NCBI RefSeq assembly: GCF_008838325.1
Contig: NZ_CP042829.1
Span: forward strand, 620,001-684,000
Reading direction: 5' to 3'
From: Tepidiforma bonchosmolovskayae
GTDB lineage: Bacteria > Chloroflexota > Dehalococcoidia > Tepidiformales > Tepidiformaceae
Length of the DNA stretch: 64,000 nucleotides
In this document: one piece after another, positions 49,981 to 59,109 of the stretch
Position numbering within the stretch: position 1 is the first letter of the stretch
Layout of the letters: each line of letters starts with the position of its first letter
The notes under the pieces: model-generated
What the model saw: only the letters and a program-made list of their open reading frames with translations
Told to the model about the DNA's origin: nothing
Database searches by the model: none
Position numbers and translations under genes: made by a program

Positions 49981-51363
49981 GGCGAAGGACTCGCCCATCG
50001 CCGGGATGACGACCTCGGACGGGACGCGGGGACGAAGGGCCTCTGCGAGCGATTCGGCGGCGGGCGGTTCGCCGTGGACGAGGAAGATCCGCTTCGGCGG
50101 CTCGGGGGCGGATTCGACCCAGCGGATGAGTTCGTCGCGGTCGGCGTGGGCGGAGAGGCCGTGGATGCAGGTGACGCGGGCGCGGACGTCGACGTCGATT
50201 CCGAAGACGCGGACGGTGGGCGCGCCTTCGAGGAGGGCGCGGCCGCGGGTGCCGGCGGCCTGGTAGCCGACGAGGCAGATGAGGTTGCGCGGGTCGGGGG
50301 CGAGGCGCTGGAGGTGGTGGAGGACGCGGCCGCCGGTGAGCATGCCGCTCGAGGCGATAACGATGCGCGGGCCGGGAAGGTTGTTGAGCTTTTTGGAGTC
50401 TTCGATGGTGCGGTGGAAGCGGACGTTGCGGGGGAAGAGGGCGCCCGGGGCGGTGTGGGGGATGCTGCGGTCGAGGTACTCGCTTTCGAGGTAGCGGTTG
50501 TAGAGGCCGGTCACATCGTTGGCCATCGGGGAGTCGATGTGGATCGGCACGTCGGGGAAGCGGCCGGTTTCGATGGCGACGCGGAGGTGGTGGGTGACGA
50601 GCTGGGCACGGGCGACGGCGAACGCGGGGATGAGGACGGTCCCGCCGCGCTCGAGGGTGGGGAGGAGTTCGTCGCGGAGCTGCGTGATGACGGACTGGTG
50701 GCCGTGGGAGCGGTCGCCGTAGGTGGATTCGAGGACGAGGGTGTCGCAGGGGGGCAGGGGCACGGGGTCGGTGTGGATGGGCTGATGGTAGCGGCCGAGG
50801 TCGCCGCTGAAGACGATGCGGTGGGCCCGGTCTTCCCCCATGGGAACTTCGAGCTGGACGAAGGCGGAGCCGAGGATGTGGCCGGCGTTGCGGAAGGTGA
50901 CGCGGAAGGTGCCGGCTTCGAACCGCTCGCCGTAGGGGCGGGTGCGGATGTACTGCAGTGCCCGGAGGGCGTCTTTGACCGTGTAGAGGGGGAGCGCCGG
51001 GTGGTGCTTGCTGAAGCCCTTGCGGTTGGCGAAGGCGGCATCTTCCTCCTGGATTTCGGCGGCGTCGAGGAGGAGGATGCGGGCGACCTCGGCGGTTGCG
51101 GGGGTCGCGTAGATGGGGCCGCGGTAGCCGAGCTGAACGAGGCGGGGAAGGTAGCCGGTGTGGTCGATGTGGGCGTGGGTGAGGACGATGGCGCGGGGCG
51201 CCCGGGGGTCGAAGCCGGGCCCCTGCCAGTTCCTGAGGCGGAGCTCCTTGAGGCCCTGGAAGAGCCCGCAATCGACGAGGACGGCGTCGTCGCGGGTGGA
51301 GACGAGGAAGCGGGAGCCGGTGACGGTGCCGACGCCGCCGTGGAAGACCAGGCTGGCGGCCAC
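49972..51363 (-). CDS. Beta-CASP metallo-beta-lactamase-fold ribonuclease-like protein
   Basis: 463 residues, matching CPSF73-like bacterial beta-CASP nucleases. The metal site is in LTHAHIDHTGYLPRL, GHILGSAFVQLE and FSGDLGR; the beta-CASP region has LESTYGDRSH, IPAFAVARAQ and HIDSPMAND. The RNA-specificity tail has IHGLSAHADRDELIRW and FLVHGEP. It probably cuts or trims RNA. The GTG at 51363 lies 4 bases after the stop of the upstream glyoxalase-II-like gene, so the two are co-transcribed. Longer open sequence upstream is antisense-like to nothing real and is not used. Confidence 0.9.
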   Translation of the reverse strand: MAASLVFHGGVGTVTGSRFLVSTRDDAVLVDCGLFQGLKELRLRNWQGPGFDPRAPRAIVLTHAHIDHTGYLPRLVQLGYRGPIYATPATAEVARILLLDAAEIQEEDAAFANRKGFSKHHPALPLYTVKDALRALQYIRTRPYGERFEAGTFRVTFRNAGHILGSAFVQLEVPMGEDRAHRIVFSGDLGRYHQPIHTDPVPLPPCDTLVLESTYGDRSHGHQSVITQLRDELLPTLERGGTVLIPAFAVARAQLVTHHLRVAIETGRFPDVPIHIDSPMANDVTGLYNRYLESEYLDRSIPHTAPGALFPRNVRFHRTIEDSKKLNNLPGPRIVIASSGMLTGGRVLHHLQRLAPDPRNLICLVGYQAAGTRGRALLEGAPTVRVFGIDVDVRARVTCIHGLSAHADRDELIRWVESAPEPPKRIFLVHGEPPAAESLAEALRPRVPSEVVIPAMGESFALA

Positions 51364-51367
51364 GCGC

Positions 51368-52063
51368 TTACTGACGGAGCCAGCTGGCGGCCGGGTCCTG
51401 GCCGTGGCGGAGCCATTCGAGGACGAACGGGTTGTGCTGCTTTTCAAAGCCGATCGTGGTTTCCTGCATGTGGCCGGGGAGGACGATCGTCTCTTCGGGG
51501 AGCACCAGCAGGCGCTCGCAGATGGAGCGCATCTCCTGCTCGAAATTCCCGCCCGGGAGGTCGGTGCGGCCGATCGAGCCGCGGAAGAGGGTATCGCCGC
51601 TGAAGAGGAGGCCTTCTTCGGCGTAGTAGGAGACGGAGCCGGGCGTGTGGCCGGGGGTGGCGATGGTGTGGAGGCGGAGGCCGGCGACTTCGACGATATC
51701 GCCGTGGGTGACGAAGGCGTCGGGGTCGGGCGGGCCCTTTTCGATGGGGATGCCGAAGCGGGCGGCGATCGCCTTCCAGCCGTGGCGGAGGAGGTCGAGG
51801 TCGGCCTGGTGGAGGAGGAACTTCGCGCCGGTGGCGGCGTGGACGCCGGCGACGCCCATGACGTGGTCGACGTGGGCGTGGGAGTTGGCGATGTACTTGA
51901 TGGTGACGCCCATGTCGCGGGCGAGGGCGAGGATCTCCTCGGGCTCGTCGCCGGGGTCGATGCAGATGGCTTCGCCGGTGCGGCGGTTCCCAATGACCCA
52001 GCAGTTTTCCTGGAACACGCCGACGACGATGCCGCGGACCATGAGTTCGTTGGCAACTTCCAT
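51368..52063 (-). CDS. MBL-fold hydrolase, glyoxalase-II-like
   Basis: 231 residues with the metal motif NSHAHVDHVMG (Ser replaces the usual Thr), the second-shell TPGHTPGSVSYY, FSGDTLFRGSIGRTDLPGG and LPGHMQETTIGFEK. This is the small hydroxyacylglutathione-hydrolase-like group, common in bacteria without glutathione, acting on thioesters or related compounds. The start MEVANELMVRGIVVGVFQEN is family-typical. It is the first gene of a two-gene unit with the beta-CASP protein. Confidence 0.9.
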   Translation of the reverse strand: MEVANELMVRGIVVGVFQENCWVIGNRRTGEAICIDPGDEPEEILALARDMGVTIKYIANSHAHVDHVMGVAGVHAATGAKFLLHQADLDLLRHGWKAIAARFGIPIEKGPPDPDAFVTHGDIVEVAGLRLHTIATPGHTPGSVSYYAEEGLLFSGDTLFRGSIGRTDLPGGNFEQEMRSICERLLVLPEETIVLPGHMQETTIGFEKQHNPFVLEWLRHGQDPAASWLRQ

Positions 52064-52129
52064 GTGCGTAGGGTAGCGCGGCGGCGGGGTGTGCGTTGGC
52101 CGGAGTGCGGAGGCATGCGATAAGGAGGC

Positions 52130-52858
52130 GTGGACTGGCAGACCGGGCTGGCGGTGACGGGGCTCGCGGCGGCGGCCTCGCTGATCCAGGCGCTTTCGGG
52201 GTTCGGGTTCTCGCTGTTCATCGTGCCGTTCCTGGCGATGGTGATTGGTCCGAAGGAGACGGTGGCGCTGGCGAACCTGCTCGGGACGGCGGTGAACCTG
52301 ACCCAGCTGCGGGCGGTGGGGCGTGCGGCGGAGCGGCGGACGACGGCGCGGATGGTCGCCGGGTGTTATCTCGGGATGCCGTTCGGGCTGGCCGTGCTGC
52401 TGCTCCTGGAGCCGCGGGCGCTGCAGGCCGGCATTGCGGTGTGCGTGCTGGTGTTCACGGCGGTGCTGGCGCGCGGCCTGCAGCTGCGCGGCACGGGAGC
52501 CGGGTGGGACCTGGGGACGGGGTTCGTGAGCGGGCTGCTGAATACGTCAACGAGCATGTCGGGGCCGCCGGTTGTGCTGTACCTGCAGGGGAGGCGGCTG
52601 GCGCCGCTGGCGTTCCGGGGGACGACAACGGTGTACTTCCTTGCGACCTCGGGCGGGGCAGCAGCGATGCTGGCGCTTTCGGGGACGCTGACGTGGCACA
52701 CCGCAGGGCTGGCGCTGCTGGCGCTTCCGGCGAGCCAGGCCGGGCGGCTGGCGGGCAATCGGCTGTTTCACCGGCTGGACGAGCGGCGGTTCCGGCTGCT
52801 GGTGTTCGTGGTTCTTGCGGCGAGCGCGTGCTCGGCGCTAGCGAACGCGCTGCGGTAG
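52130..52858 (+). CDS. TauE/SafE-family membrane permease
   Basis: 242 residues, almost entirely hydrophobic, with seven or eight likely membrane helices. It opens with LIQALSGFGFSLFIVPFLAM, the TauE/SafE G-F-G-hinge, and has FVSGLLNTSTSMSGPPVVLY, the matching repeat in the second half. The family exports sulfite, sulfoacetate or related organosulfur anions; the substrate is unknown here. The GTG at 52130 follows AAGGAGGC. Confidence 0.88.
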   Translation: MDWQTGLAVTGLAAAASLIQALSGFGFSLFIVPFLAMVIGPKETVALANLLGTAVNLTQLRAVGRAAERRTTARMVAGCYLGMPFGLAVLLLLEPRALQAGIAVCVLVFTAVLARGLQLRGTGAGWDLGTGFVSGLLNTSTSMSGPPVVLYLQGRRLAPLAFRGTTTVYFLATSGGAAAMLALSGTLTWHTAGLALLALPASQAGRLAGNRLFHRLDERRFRLLVFVVLAASACSALANALR

Positions 52859-52887
52859 GGCCCGGTCGCGGCTGGCGGAGGCGCCGG

Positions 52888-52893
52888 TAGAAT
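52888..52893 (+). promoter_or_regulatory. -10 element TAGAAT upstream of the second CoA-transferase gene
   Basis: TAGAAT lies 40 bases before the ATG at 52934, and a GGAGGGAAGGAG ribosome site follows, so this transcript has a normal short leader, unlike the leaderless ones. Confidence 0.45.
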
Positions 52894-52933
52894 CCGTGGG
52901 CGACGCTTTTCGGTTCGGAACGGAGGGAAGGAG

Positions 52934-54133
52934 ATGGCTGGACCGCTGGAAGGCATCCGGGTGGTCGAGATGGGCGTGTGGGTCGCGGGGCCGTCGTGCG
53001 CTGCGATCCTGGCCGACTGGGGCGCGGAGGTGGTGAAGCTGGAGCCGCCGGAGGGGGACCCGTTCCGGGGGCTGGGCGCGGCGTTCGGCATGGCGATGAA
53101 CCCGCCGTTCGAGCTGGACAACCGGGGCAAGCGGAGTGTGGCGGTGAACCTGGAGACGCCGGAGGGCCGTGCGATAGCCGGGGCGCTGATTGACCGGGCG
53201 GATGTGTTCGTGACGAATATGCGGCCGCGGGCGCTGGAGCGGCTGGGGATGACCTATGAGGAGCTTTCGGCGCGGAACCCGGGGCTGATCTACTGCCAGG
53301 TGACGGGGTACGGGCCGGATTCGCCGGAGGCGAACCGGGCGGCGTACGACGTCGGGGCGTTCTGGTCGCGGGCAGGGGTTGCCGCGGGGCTGACGCCGGA
53401 AGGGGCGGAGCCGCCGCTGCAGCGGGGCGGCATGGGCGACCACATGACCGGTTCGAACGCGGCCGGCGCGGTGGCAGCGGCGCTGTTTGCGCGGACGCGG
53501 ACGGGGCGGGGGCAGCGGGTGGCGGTCTCGCTGACGCGGATCGGCGTGTACATGATGGGGTGGGACACGAACACGCAGCTCCGGCTGCAGCCGCCGCCGA
53601 CACCGCCGCACGACCGGCGGCATGCGCCGAACCCGCTCATCAACCCGTACCGTGACGCGGAGGGTCGGTGGTTCTACCTCTTGCTCCTGCAGGGCGACCG
53701 GCACTGGCCGGACCTGCTGCGTGCGCTGGGGAATCCGCCGGAGCTGGCCCAGGACCCGCGGTTCGGAGACATCCCGGGGCGGCGGGACAACGCCCCGGCG
53801 CTGGTGGCGGCCCTCGACCGGATCTTCGCGACGAAGCCGCTGGCGGAGTGGGGGCCGATCTTCGATGCGCACGACGTGTGGTGGGCGCCGATCCTGAGCG
53901 TGGCCGAGGTGGTGAGGGACCCCGTGGTCCGGGCCGCGGGGGCGTTCGTGGAGCTGGAGTCGCCGGACGGGGTTGTGGAGCAGGTGAACACGCCCGCCGA
54001 CTTTTTTGGGACGCCGGCCCGGCCGCACGGGTGGGCTCCGGAGCTGGGACAGCACACGGAGGAGGTGCTGCTGGAGCTGGGGTACGACTGGGAGCAGATC
54101 GCGGCGCTGAAGGATGCGGGCGCGATTCTCTGA
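52934..54133 (+). CDS. Class-III (CaiB/BaiF) CoA transferase
   Basis: 399 residues with the family order VVEMGVWVAGPSCAAILADW, LDNRGKRSVAVNLETPEGR, and the catalytic Asp region GGMGDHMTGSNAAGAVAAAL followed by RTGRGQRVAVSL. It would form aspartyl-CoA like other family members. It differs clearly from the transferase at 17561 and is not in an operon with it. An MFS transporter gene converges on it 6 bases away. The acid substrate is unknown. Confidence 0.92.
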   Translation: MAGPLEGIRVVEMGVWVAGPSCAAILADWGAEVVKLEPPEGDPFRGLGAAFGMAMNPPFELDNRGKRSVAVNLETPEGRAIAGALIDRADVFVTNMRPRALERLGMTYEELSARNPGLIYCQVTGYGPDSPEANRAAYDVGAFWSRAGVAAGLTPEGAEPPLQRGGMGDHMTGSNAAGAVAAALFARTRTGRGQRVAVSLTRIGVYMMGWDTNTQLRLQPPPTPPHDRRHAPNPLINPYRDAEGRWFYLLLLQGDRHWPDLLRALGNPPELAQDPRFGDIPGRRDNAPALVAALDRIFATKPLAEWGPIFDAHDVWWAPILSVAEVVRDPVVRAAGAFVELESPDGVVEQVNTPADFFGTPARPHGWAPELGQHTEEVLLELGYDWEQIAALKDAGAIL

Positions 54134-54139
54134 GCCAGG

Positions 54140-55360
54140 TCAGGCGCCGGGGGCGGGCCCGGCAGCCGGGCGGTGACGGCGGAGCGGTTCGGGGACGAGG
54201 AAGGCGAGGACGGCTGCGCCGGCCAGCCCGATGCCGCCCGTGGCGACCGCAGCGGCGGCGAGGGAGCTGACGCCGATGATGGCGCTGACGAGGAGGGGCC
54301 CGCCGGCGGTGCCGAGGTCGGTGACGAGGCGCCATGCGCCAAGGAACTCGCCGCGGCCGACGGCGGGGGAGAAGTCGGAGCCGAGGGTCATATTGATGCC
54401 GCTGCCGAGTCCGTTGCCGAACGAGATCAGGAGGCTGGCGAGCAGGAGGGCGAGGTAGGACTCGCTGAGAGGGACGAGGAGCATGCCGGCGCTCATGAAG
54501 AGGAGGCAGGGGACGCCGGCGAACTTCCGGCCCCAGCGGTCCATGACGATGCCGACGGGGTAGAAGAGGGTCATATCGAGGGCCGAGGAGAGGCCGAAGA
54601 TGACGGAGACCTGGGCGGCATCGAGGCCGATGCGGTCGCCCCAGAGGGGGATGACGGCCTGGCGGCTGGAGCGGAGAACCTGGATGGCGAGGGATGCGAG
54701 GCCGGCGGTTGCGAACACGGCGGCGTGCTCGCGGAGGACGCCGAGGACGGGGTGGCCCGCGCCGGCGGCGCCGTGGTCGGCGGGTGTTTCGCGGACGACG
54801 GCGAAGATGAGGATGGCGGCAGCGAGGGCGAGCAGGGACTGCAGGTAGAAGGCGGCGTCGGTGCCGAGCAGGGAGGCGCCGGCGGCGCCGAGGAAGGGGC
54901 CGGCGAAGTTGCCGATGCGATTGGAGCCGCCGATGAGGGAGAGGACGCGGCCACGCTGGTCGAGCGGGGCGACGTCGGTAGCGTAGGAGAGGCGGGCGAG
55001 CATCCAGACGGCCCAGGTGCAGCCCATCAGGAAGGCGAGCGGGGCGAGCATGAGCGGGGAGGGGACGAGGGCGAAGCCGATGGCGACGAGGAAGAGGACG
55101 GCGGTGGCGGCGAGCATGGCCCAGCGTTCGCCGAGGCGGGAGACCATCATGCCGGCGGGGATATCGAAGGCCATGGTGCCGATGCCGCGGAGTGCGACGA
55201 GGAAGCCGGCGAAGGCGGGGGATGCGCCGACCTCGATGGCGTAGAGCGGCATGACGGGGATGACTGCACCCTGCCCGACCGCGAAGAGGAAAGTTGGAAG
55301 GTAGACCGGGACGGTGAGGGAACGGATGCGGAAGGGCGCCGGGCTGACGTTTCCGTTCAC
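54140..55360 (-). CDS. MFS transporter
   Basis: 406 residues with about 12 membrane helices. The loop between helices 2 and 3 is GMMVSRLGERWAML, the MFS motif A (GxxxDRxGRR-like), repeated in the second half as GIVMDRWGRKFAGV. The sixth-seventh helix loop is polar (VVRETPADHGAAG). It would export or import a small molecule by proton exchange; the substrate is not predictable. The GTG at 55360 is used. A helical tail ending RRHRPAAGPAPGA closes it. Confidence 0.88.
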   Translation of the reverse strand: MNGNVSPAPFRIRSLTVPVYLPTFLFAVGQGAVIPVMPLYAIEVGASPAFAGFLVALRGIGTMAFDIPAGMMVSRLGERWAMLAATAVLFLVAIGFALVPSPLMLAPLAFLMGCTWAVWMLARLSYATDVAPLDQRGRVLSLIGGSNRIGNFAGPFLGAAGASLLGTDAAFYLQSLLALAAAILIFAVVRETPADHGAAGAGHPVLGVLREHAAVFATAGLASLAIQVLRSSRQAVIPLWGDRIGLDAAQVSVIFGLSSALDMTLFYPVGIVMDRWGRKFAGVPCLLFMSAGMLLVPLSESYLALLLASLLISFGNGLGSGINMTLGSDFSPAVGRGEFLGAWRLVTDLGTAGGPLLVSAIIGVSSLAAAAVATGGIGLAGAAVLAFLVPEPLRRHRPAAGPAPGA

Positions 55361-55423
55361 GTGAGCATCGTAGGGGCGGGGCCGTTCGCGGGCGAGCCGA
55401 CTGCACGACGGGGCGGCTGCGGG

Positions 55424-55429
55424 TACCCT
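55424..55429 (+). promoter_or_regulatory. -10-like element TACCCT of a probable leaderless promoter
   Basis: TACCCT ends 6 bases before the ATG at 55436, again fitting a leaderless transcript. Confidence 0.35.
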
Positions 55430-55435
55430 GCGCGC

Positions 55436-56317
55436 ATGGGCCGGGAGACGCTGCTGGACGTGCTGACCGACGACCGGGCCGGGGAACGGCTGCGGGCGCT
55501 CGACGCGGGCGGCGGGCTTACGGCGCTCGTGCCCGAGCTGGAGGCGGCGCGGGGCTTCGCCCAGCCGGAGCTGCACGCCTACGACGTGCTCGGGCACAGT
55601 TTCGCGGCGGTGGACGCAGTGGATGCGGTGTTCGGTGGCGGGCAGGCCGGGAGGGAGTTCCGGGAGGCCGTCGGGTGGGTGGACTTCGACCGGTGGCTGG
55701 AGCGGGAGGTGGGCGGGGTGCCGCTGCCGGCGCTGGTACGGCTGGGGGCGCTGCTGCACGACGTGGCGAAACCGGCGACAGCGACCTTCGAGGACGGGCG
55801 GCTGCGGTTTCCGCGGCACGGCCCGGCGGGAGCCGAGCTGATGGCGCCGCGGCTGGCGGCCCTCGGGCTGGAGTCCGAGGCGGCTGCGCTGGTGGGGCGG
55901 CTCATCCGCTACCACCTGCGGCCAGCGGAGCTGGTGCGGAACTGGCCGGCGACCGACCGGGCGGTGCGGCGGTTCGTCCGCGACCTCGACGGGGAGGTGC
56001 TGGCGCTGATGGTGGTGAACCTTGCCGACGGCTGGGCGACGCAGGGGCCGCGGTACACGCGGGAGCACTTCCGGCGGCACTGCGCGTTCGTGAACTATGT
56101 GCTGGCGCGGGCGTGGGGGGCGACGGAGGGGGAGGGCCCGGAGCCGCTGGTGACGGGCGACGACCTCATCGCGGGGCTGGGGCTTTCCGGTGGACGCTTG
56201 CTGGGGGCTGTCCTAACATCGGTTCGCCACGCCCAGCTCGAGGGGCAGATTCGGACGAGGGATGAGGCCCTCGCACTGGCACGCGATGTGCTGACACGCC
56301 CCGGGTTCGCGGAGTAG
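55436..56317 (+). CDS. HD-domain phosphohydrolase resembling the tail half of CCA-adding enzymes
   Basis: 293 residues. PELEAARGFAQPELHAYDVL then GHSFAAVDAVDAV matches the region after the head domain of bacterial tRNA nucleotidyltransferase/poly(A) polymerase, and the HD motif is LGALLHDVAKPATAT. RFPRHGPAGAELMAPRLAAL and IRYHLRPAELV continue the match. The nucleotidyltransferase head with its Asp pair is missing, so it cannot add nucleotides itself. The gene begins just after a TANNNT box, so the short form seems genuine. It may be a free HD phosphodiesterase or phosphatase. Confidence 0.8.
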   Translation: MGRETLLDVLTDDRAGERLRALDAGGGLTALVPELEAARGFAQPELHAYDVLGHSFAAVDAVDAVFGGGQAGREFREAVGWVDFDRWLEREVGGVPLPALVRLGALLHDVAKPATATFEDGRLRFPRHGPAGAELMAPRLAALGLESEAAALVGRLIRYHLRPAELVRNWPATDRAVRRFVRDLDGEVLALMVVNLADGWATQGPRYTREHFRRHCAFVNYVLARAWGATEGEGPEPLVTGDDLIAGLGLSGGRLLGAVLTSVRHAQLEGQIRTRDEALALARDVLTRPGFAE

Positions 56318-56353
56318 ACCGGCCGGGTAGAGGGCCGGCGAGGAGATTCCAGC

Positions 56354-56695
56354 ATGGCCGCAATGTGGAGCGTGATTTTCTATACGGGGCTGGCCGTTGC
56401 TGCCTTCTACTTCATCCTGCTGCAGCCGGTGCTGAAGGAGAAGAAGGAGCAGCGGAAGGCGGTCCAGCAGCTGAAGATCGGAGACGAGGTGATCACGACA
56501 GGCGGGCTGATCGGCGAGGTGAAGGACGTGGTGGTGCCGGCAGAGGGCCCGACGGAGATCATCCTGGAGATTGCGCCGGGGGTGCGGGTCCGGGCGGTGA
56601 CCGATGCGATTGCGCGGCGGCTGAGCACGCTGGAGCCGGGCGATGCGACGGCGGCGGAGGGGACGACGGGCGAGGTGACACACTCGGGTGCGTAG
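56354..56695 (+). CDS. yajC: Preprotein translocase subunit YajC
   Basis: 113 residues: one N-terminal membrane helix (FYTGLAVAAFYFILLQPVLK), the QPxxK-KEQRKA turn, then a small cytoplasmic domain with LKIGDEVITTGGLIGEVKDV. YajC joins SecDF in the holo-translocon. Its end overlaps the secD start by 8 bases. Confidence 0.93.
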   Translation: MAAMWSVIFYTGLAVAAFYFILLQPVLKEKKEQRKAVQQLKIGDEVITTGGLIGEVKDVVVPAEGPTEIILEIAPGVRVRAVTDAIARRLSTLEPGDATAAEGTTGEVTHSGA

Positions 56696-58088
56696 TACCA
56701 CGACGGTTCTGCTGTTCCTCTTCGTTGTGGCGCTGACGACGTTCAGCGTCATCGTGGTGTGGCCGAGCACGCCCGACCGGTACCTGCCGGGCGACTTCTG
56801 GCCGTCAGGCCGAGGGATCAAGATTGGGAGCTTCGAGCGGGAGACGATGCGGCTGGGCCTCGACCTGCGGGGCGGCGTGCGGCTCGTACTCGAGGCCGAC
56901 CCGCCGCCGGACTACCAGGGCGACCTCGACCAGGCGCTCGAGAGTGCGAAGCAGGTGGTCGAACGGCGCGTGAACGCGTTCGGCGTGAGCGAGGCGGAGA
57001 TCACGCGGGCGAGCGGCAACCGGCTGAGCGTGCAGGTGCCGGGGATTTCGCTGACCGAGGCGCAGAACCTGATCGGGAAGACGGCATCGCTGGAGTTCAT
57101 GGTGTACGACGACCAGGGCAACCTGGTGCCGGCGACGGGGGTGGTGAACGGGCAGACGCTGCAGATGACGGGCGCCTACCTGAAGAACAACACCTTCCCG
57201 TCGCGGCTGGGGACGACGTTTGCGGTGAACTTCGAGACGACGGGCGTGGGCGCCCAGCTGATGGAGCAGATTACGACCCGGGCGCTGCAGTATCCCCCGG
57301 GAGACCCGCGGCGGCTGCTGGTGGTGATGCTCGACGGCGAAGTGCTGAGCCAGGCCGAGGTGCAGGCTGTCATCCGGGACCGTGGGCAGATTACGGGGCA
57401 GCCGACGTTCAGCGAGGCGAACACGCTGTCGAAGCAGCTGAACGCAGGCGCGCTGCCGATTCCGCTGCGGACGGTGCAGGCGAGCGAGGTGAGCGCAACG
57501 CTGGGCGAGGATTCGGTGCTGGCCTCGGTGAAGGCGGGCCTCGTCGGCATGGCGGCGGTGATGATCTTCATGGTGCTGTACTACCGGCTGCCGGGCCTTC
57601 TGGCGTCGGCCGCGCTGGTGGTGTACACGTCGGTGACGCTGATGATCTTCAAGCTGGTGCCGGTGACGCTGACCCTCTCGGGCATTGCGGCGTTCGTGCT
57701 CTCGGTGGGCATGGCGGTCGACGCGAACATCCTGATTTTCGAGCGGCTGAAGGAGGAGCTGCGGCGTGGCCGGACGCTGAACGCGGCGATCGACATCGGG
57801 TTCCGGCGGGCGTGGTCGTCGATCCGCGACTCGAATGTTTCGACGCTGATTACGTGCGTGATTCTCTACTGGTTCGGGGACCAGTTCGGGGCGGCGCTGG
57901 TGAAGGGCTTTGCACTGACGCTGGCGATCGGCGTGCTGGTGAGTATGTTCTCGGCAATTACGGTGACGCGGACCTTCCTGAAGATGATCCTGGGGACGCC
58001 GATGGCCAAGAGCGGGTTCCTGTTCAACGCATCGGAAGTGCCGGCGCAGGACCGGCGCCGGCGCCTGGCCGAGGCGGCGGGGGAGTAG
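56688..58088 (+). CDS. secD: Protein-export membrane protein SecD
   Basis: SecD uses the proton gradient to pull proteins out of the SecYEG channel. The 466-residue length is on the short side but normal for this lineage. The first helix is followed by the P1 domain (LGLDLRGGVRLVLEADPP, VVERRVNAFGVSEAEITR) and then GALPIPLRTVQASEVSATLG. The C-terminal helices contain SVGMAVDANILIFERLKEEL, DSNVSTLITCVILYWFG and FALTLAIGVLVSMFSAITVT. GTG start at 56688. SecF follows 4 bases later. Confidence 0.96.
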   Translation: MRSTTTVLLFLFVVALTTFSVIVVWPSTPDRYLPGDFWPSGRGIKIGSFERETMRLGLDLRGGVRLVLEADPPPDYQGDLDQALESAKQVVERRVNAFGVSEAEITRASGNRLSVQVPGISLTEAQNLIGKTASLEFMVYDDQGNLVPATGVVNGQTLQMTGAYLKNNTFPSRLGTTFAVNFETTGVGAQLMEQITTRALQYPPGDPRRLLVVMLDGEVLSQAEVQAVIRDRGQITGQPTFSEANTLSKQLNAGALPIPLRTVQASEVSATLGEDSVLASVKAGLVGMAAVMIFMVLYYRLPGLLASAALVVYTSVTLMIFKLVPVTLTLSGIAAFVLSVGMAVDANILIFERLKEELRRGRTLNAAIDIGFRRAWSSIRDSNVSTLITCVILYWFGDQFGAALVKGFALTLAIGVLVSMFSAITVTRTFLKMILGTPMAKSGFLFNASEVPAQDRRRRLAEAAGE

Positions 58089-58092
58089 GCGC

Positions 58093-59064
58093 ATGCTGGA
58101 CTTCGCGGGGAAACGGTGGTGGTACCTCGGATTCTCGGGGGTGTTTTTCCTGGCGGCGCTGGCGGCGCTGGCGGTCTGGGGGCTGAAGCCGGGCATCGAG
58201 TTCACGTCGGGGTCGACGTTCACGATTGAGTTCAAGGAGCGGACGGTTACGCAGGCGGAGCTGCGGCAGGCGATGCGCGACCTGGGCCATCCAGAGGCGC
58301 GGGTGCAGCAGTCGGGCACGAACACCTTCATCGTGCGGACGAACGAACTGGAGAACGCGCCGAGCCTGACGGGCGGGGCCGGCCCGGTTCCGCCGGGCGA
58401 AATCGACGACATCGAGCGGGGGCTGCAGGAGCGGTTCGGGGCGCTCGAGCGGAAGGACTTCGCGACGGTGTCGGGGTCCGTATCGTCGGAGATTGCGCGG
58501 TACGCGACGCTGGCAGTGATTGCAGCGGCTGTGGCGATCCTGTTCTACATCTGGCTGGCGTTCCGGCAGCTGCCGAAGGCGTGGCGGTACGGCGCCTGCG
58601 CCGTTATTGCGCTGGTGCACGATGCGGTCATCGTGATGGGGCTGTTCGCGGTGCTGGGCGAGTTCCGGGGCGTGGAGGTGGACACGGCCTTCATCACGGC
58701 AATCCTGACGGTCATCGGCTTCTCGGTGCACGACACCATCGTGGTGTTCGACCGGGTGCGGGAGATGGTGACGCGCGACCCGTACATTCCGTTCGAGGAG
58801 GCGGTGAACGCGAGCCTGACGGAGACGCTGGCCCGGTCGATCAATACGTCGCTGGTGGTGGTGCTCACGATTGTGGCGATGCTGCTGATCGGCGGGGAGA
58901 CAATCCGGAACTTCCTGCTGGTGCTGCTGGTCGGCATTGTGGCGGGGACGTATTCGAGCATTGGGGTGGCCTCGCAGATCCTGGTTGCATGGGAGAACCG
59001 GGACTTTGCGAAGCTGTGGCGGAAGATGCGGGGGCAGCAGGAGCTCGCGGCCGAGGCAGCGTGA
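58093..59064 (+). CDS. secF: Protein-export membrane protein SecF
   Basis: 323 residues with six membrane helices. After the first helix comes GIEFTSGSTFTIEFKERTVT, then the periplasmic-type loop, and the core VIGFSVHDTIVVFDRVREMV, SLTETLARSINTSLVVVLT and IVAGTYSSIGVASQILVAWE. It pairs with SecD. The gene ends the plus-strand sec operon; hemW converges on it. Confidence 0.96.
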   Translation: MLDFAGKRWWYLGFSGVFFLAALAALAVWGLKPGIEFTSGSTFTIEFKERTVTQAELRQAMRDLGHPEARVQQSGTNTFIVRTNELENAPSLTGGAGPVPPGEIDDIERGLQERFGALERKDFATVSGSVSSEIARYATLAVIAAAVAILFYIWLAFRQLPKAWRYGACAVIALVHDAVIVMGLFAVLGEFRGVEVDTAFITAILTVIGFSVHDTIVVFDRVREMVTRDPYIPFEEAVNASLTETLARSINTSLVVVLTIVAMLLIGGETIRNFLLVLLVGIVAGTYSSIGVASQILVAWENRDFAKLWRKMRGQQELAAEAA

Positions 59065-59109
59065 GCAGTTCCGGAGGCATCTCCTTCCTCTGCCGGGACG
59101 TACGGGGAT

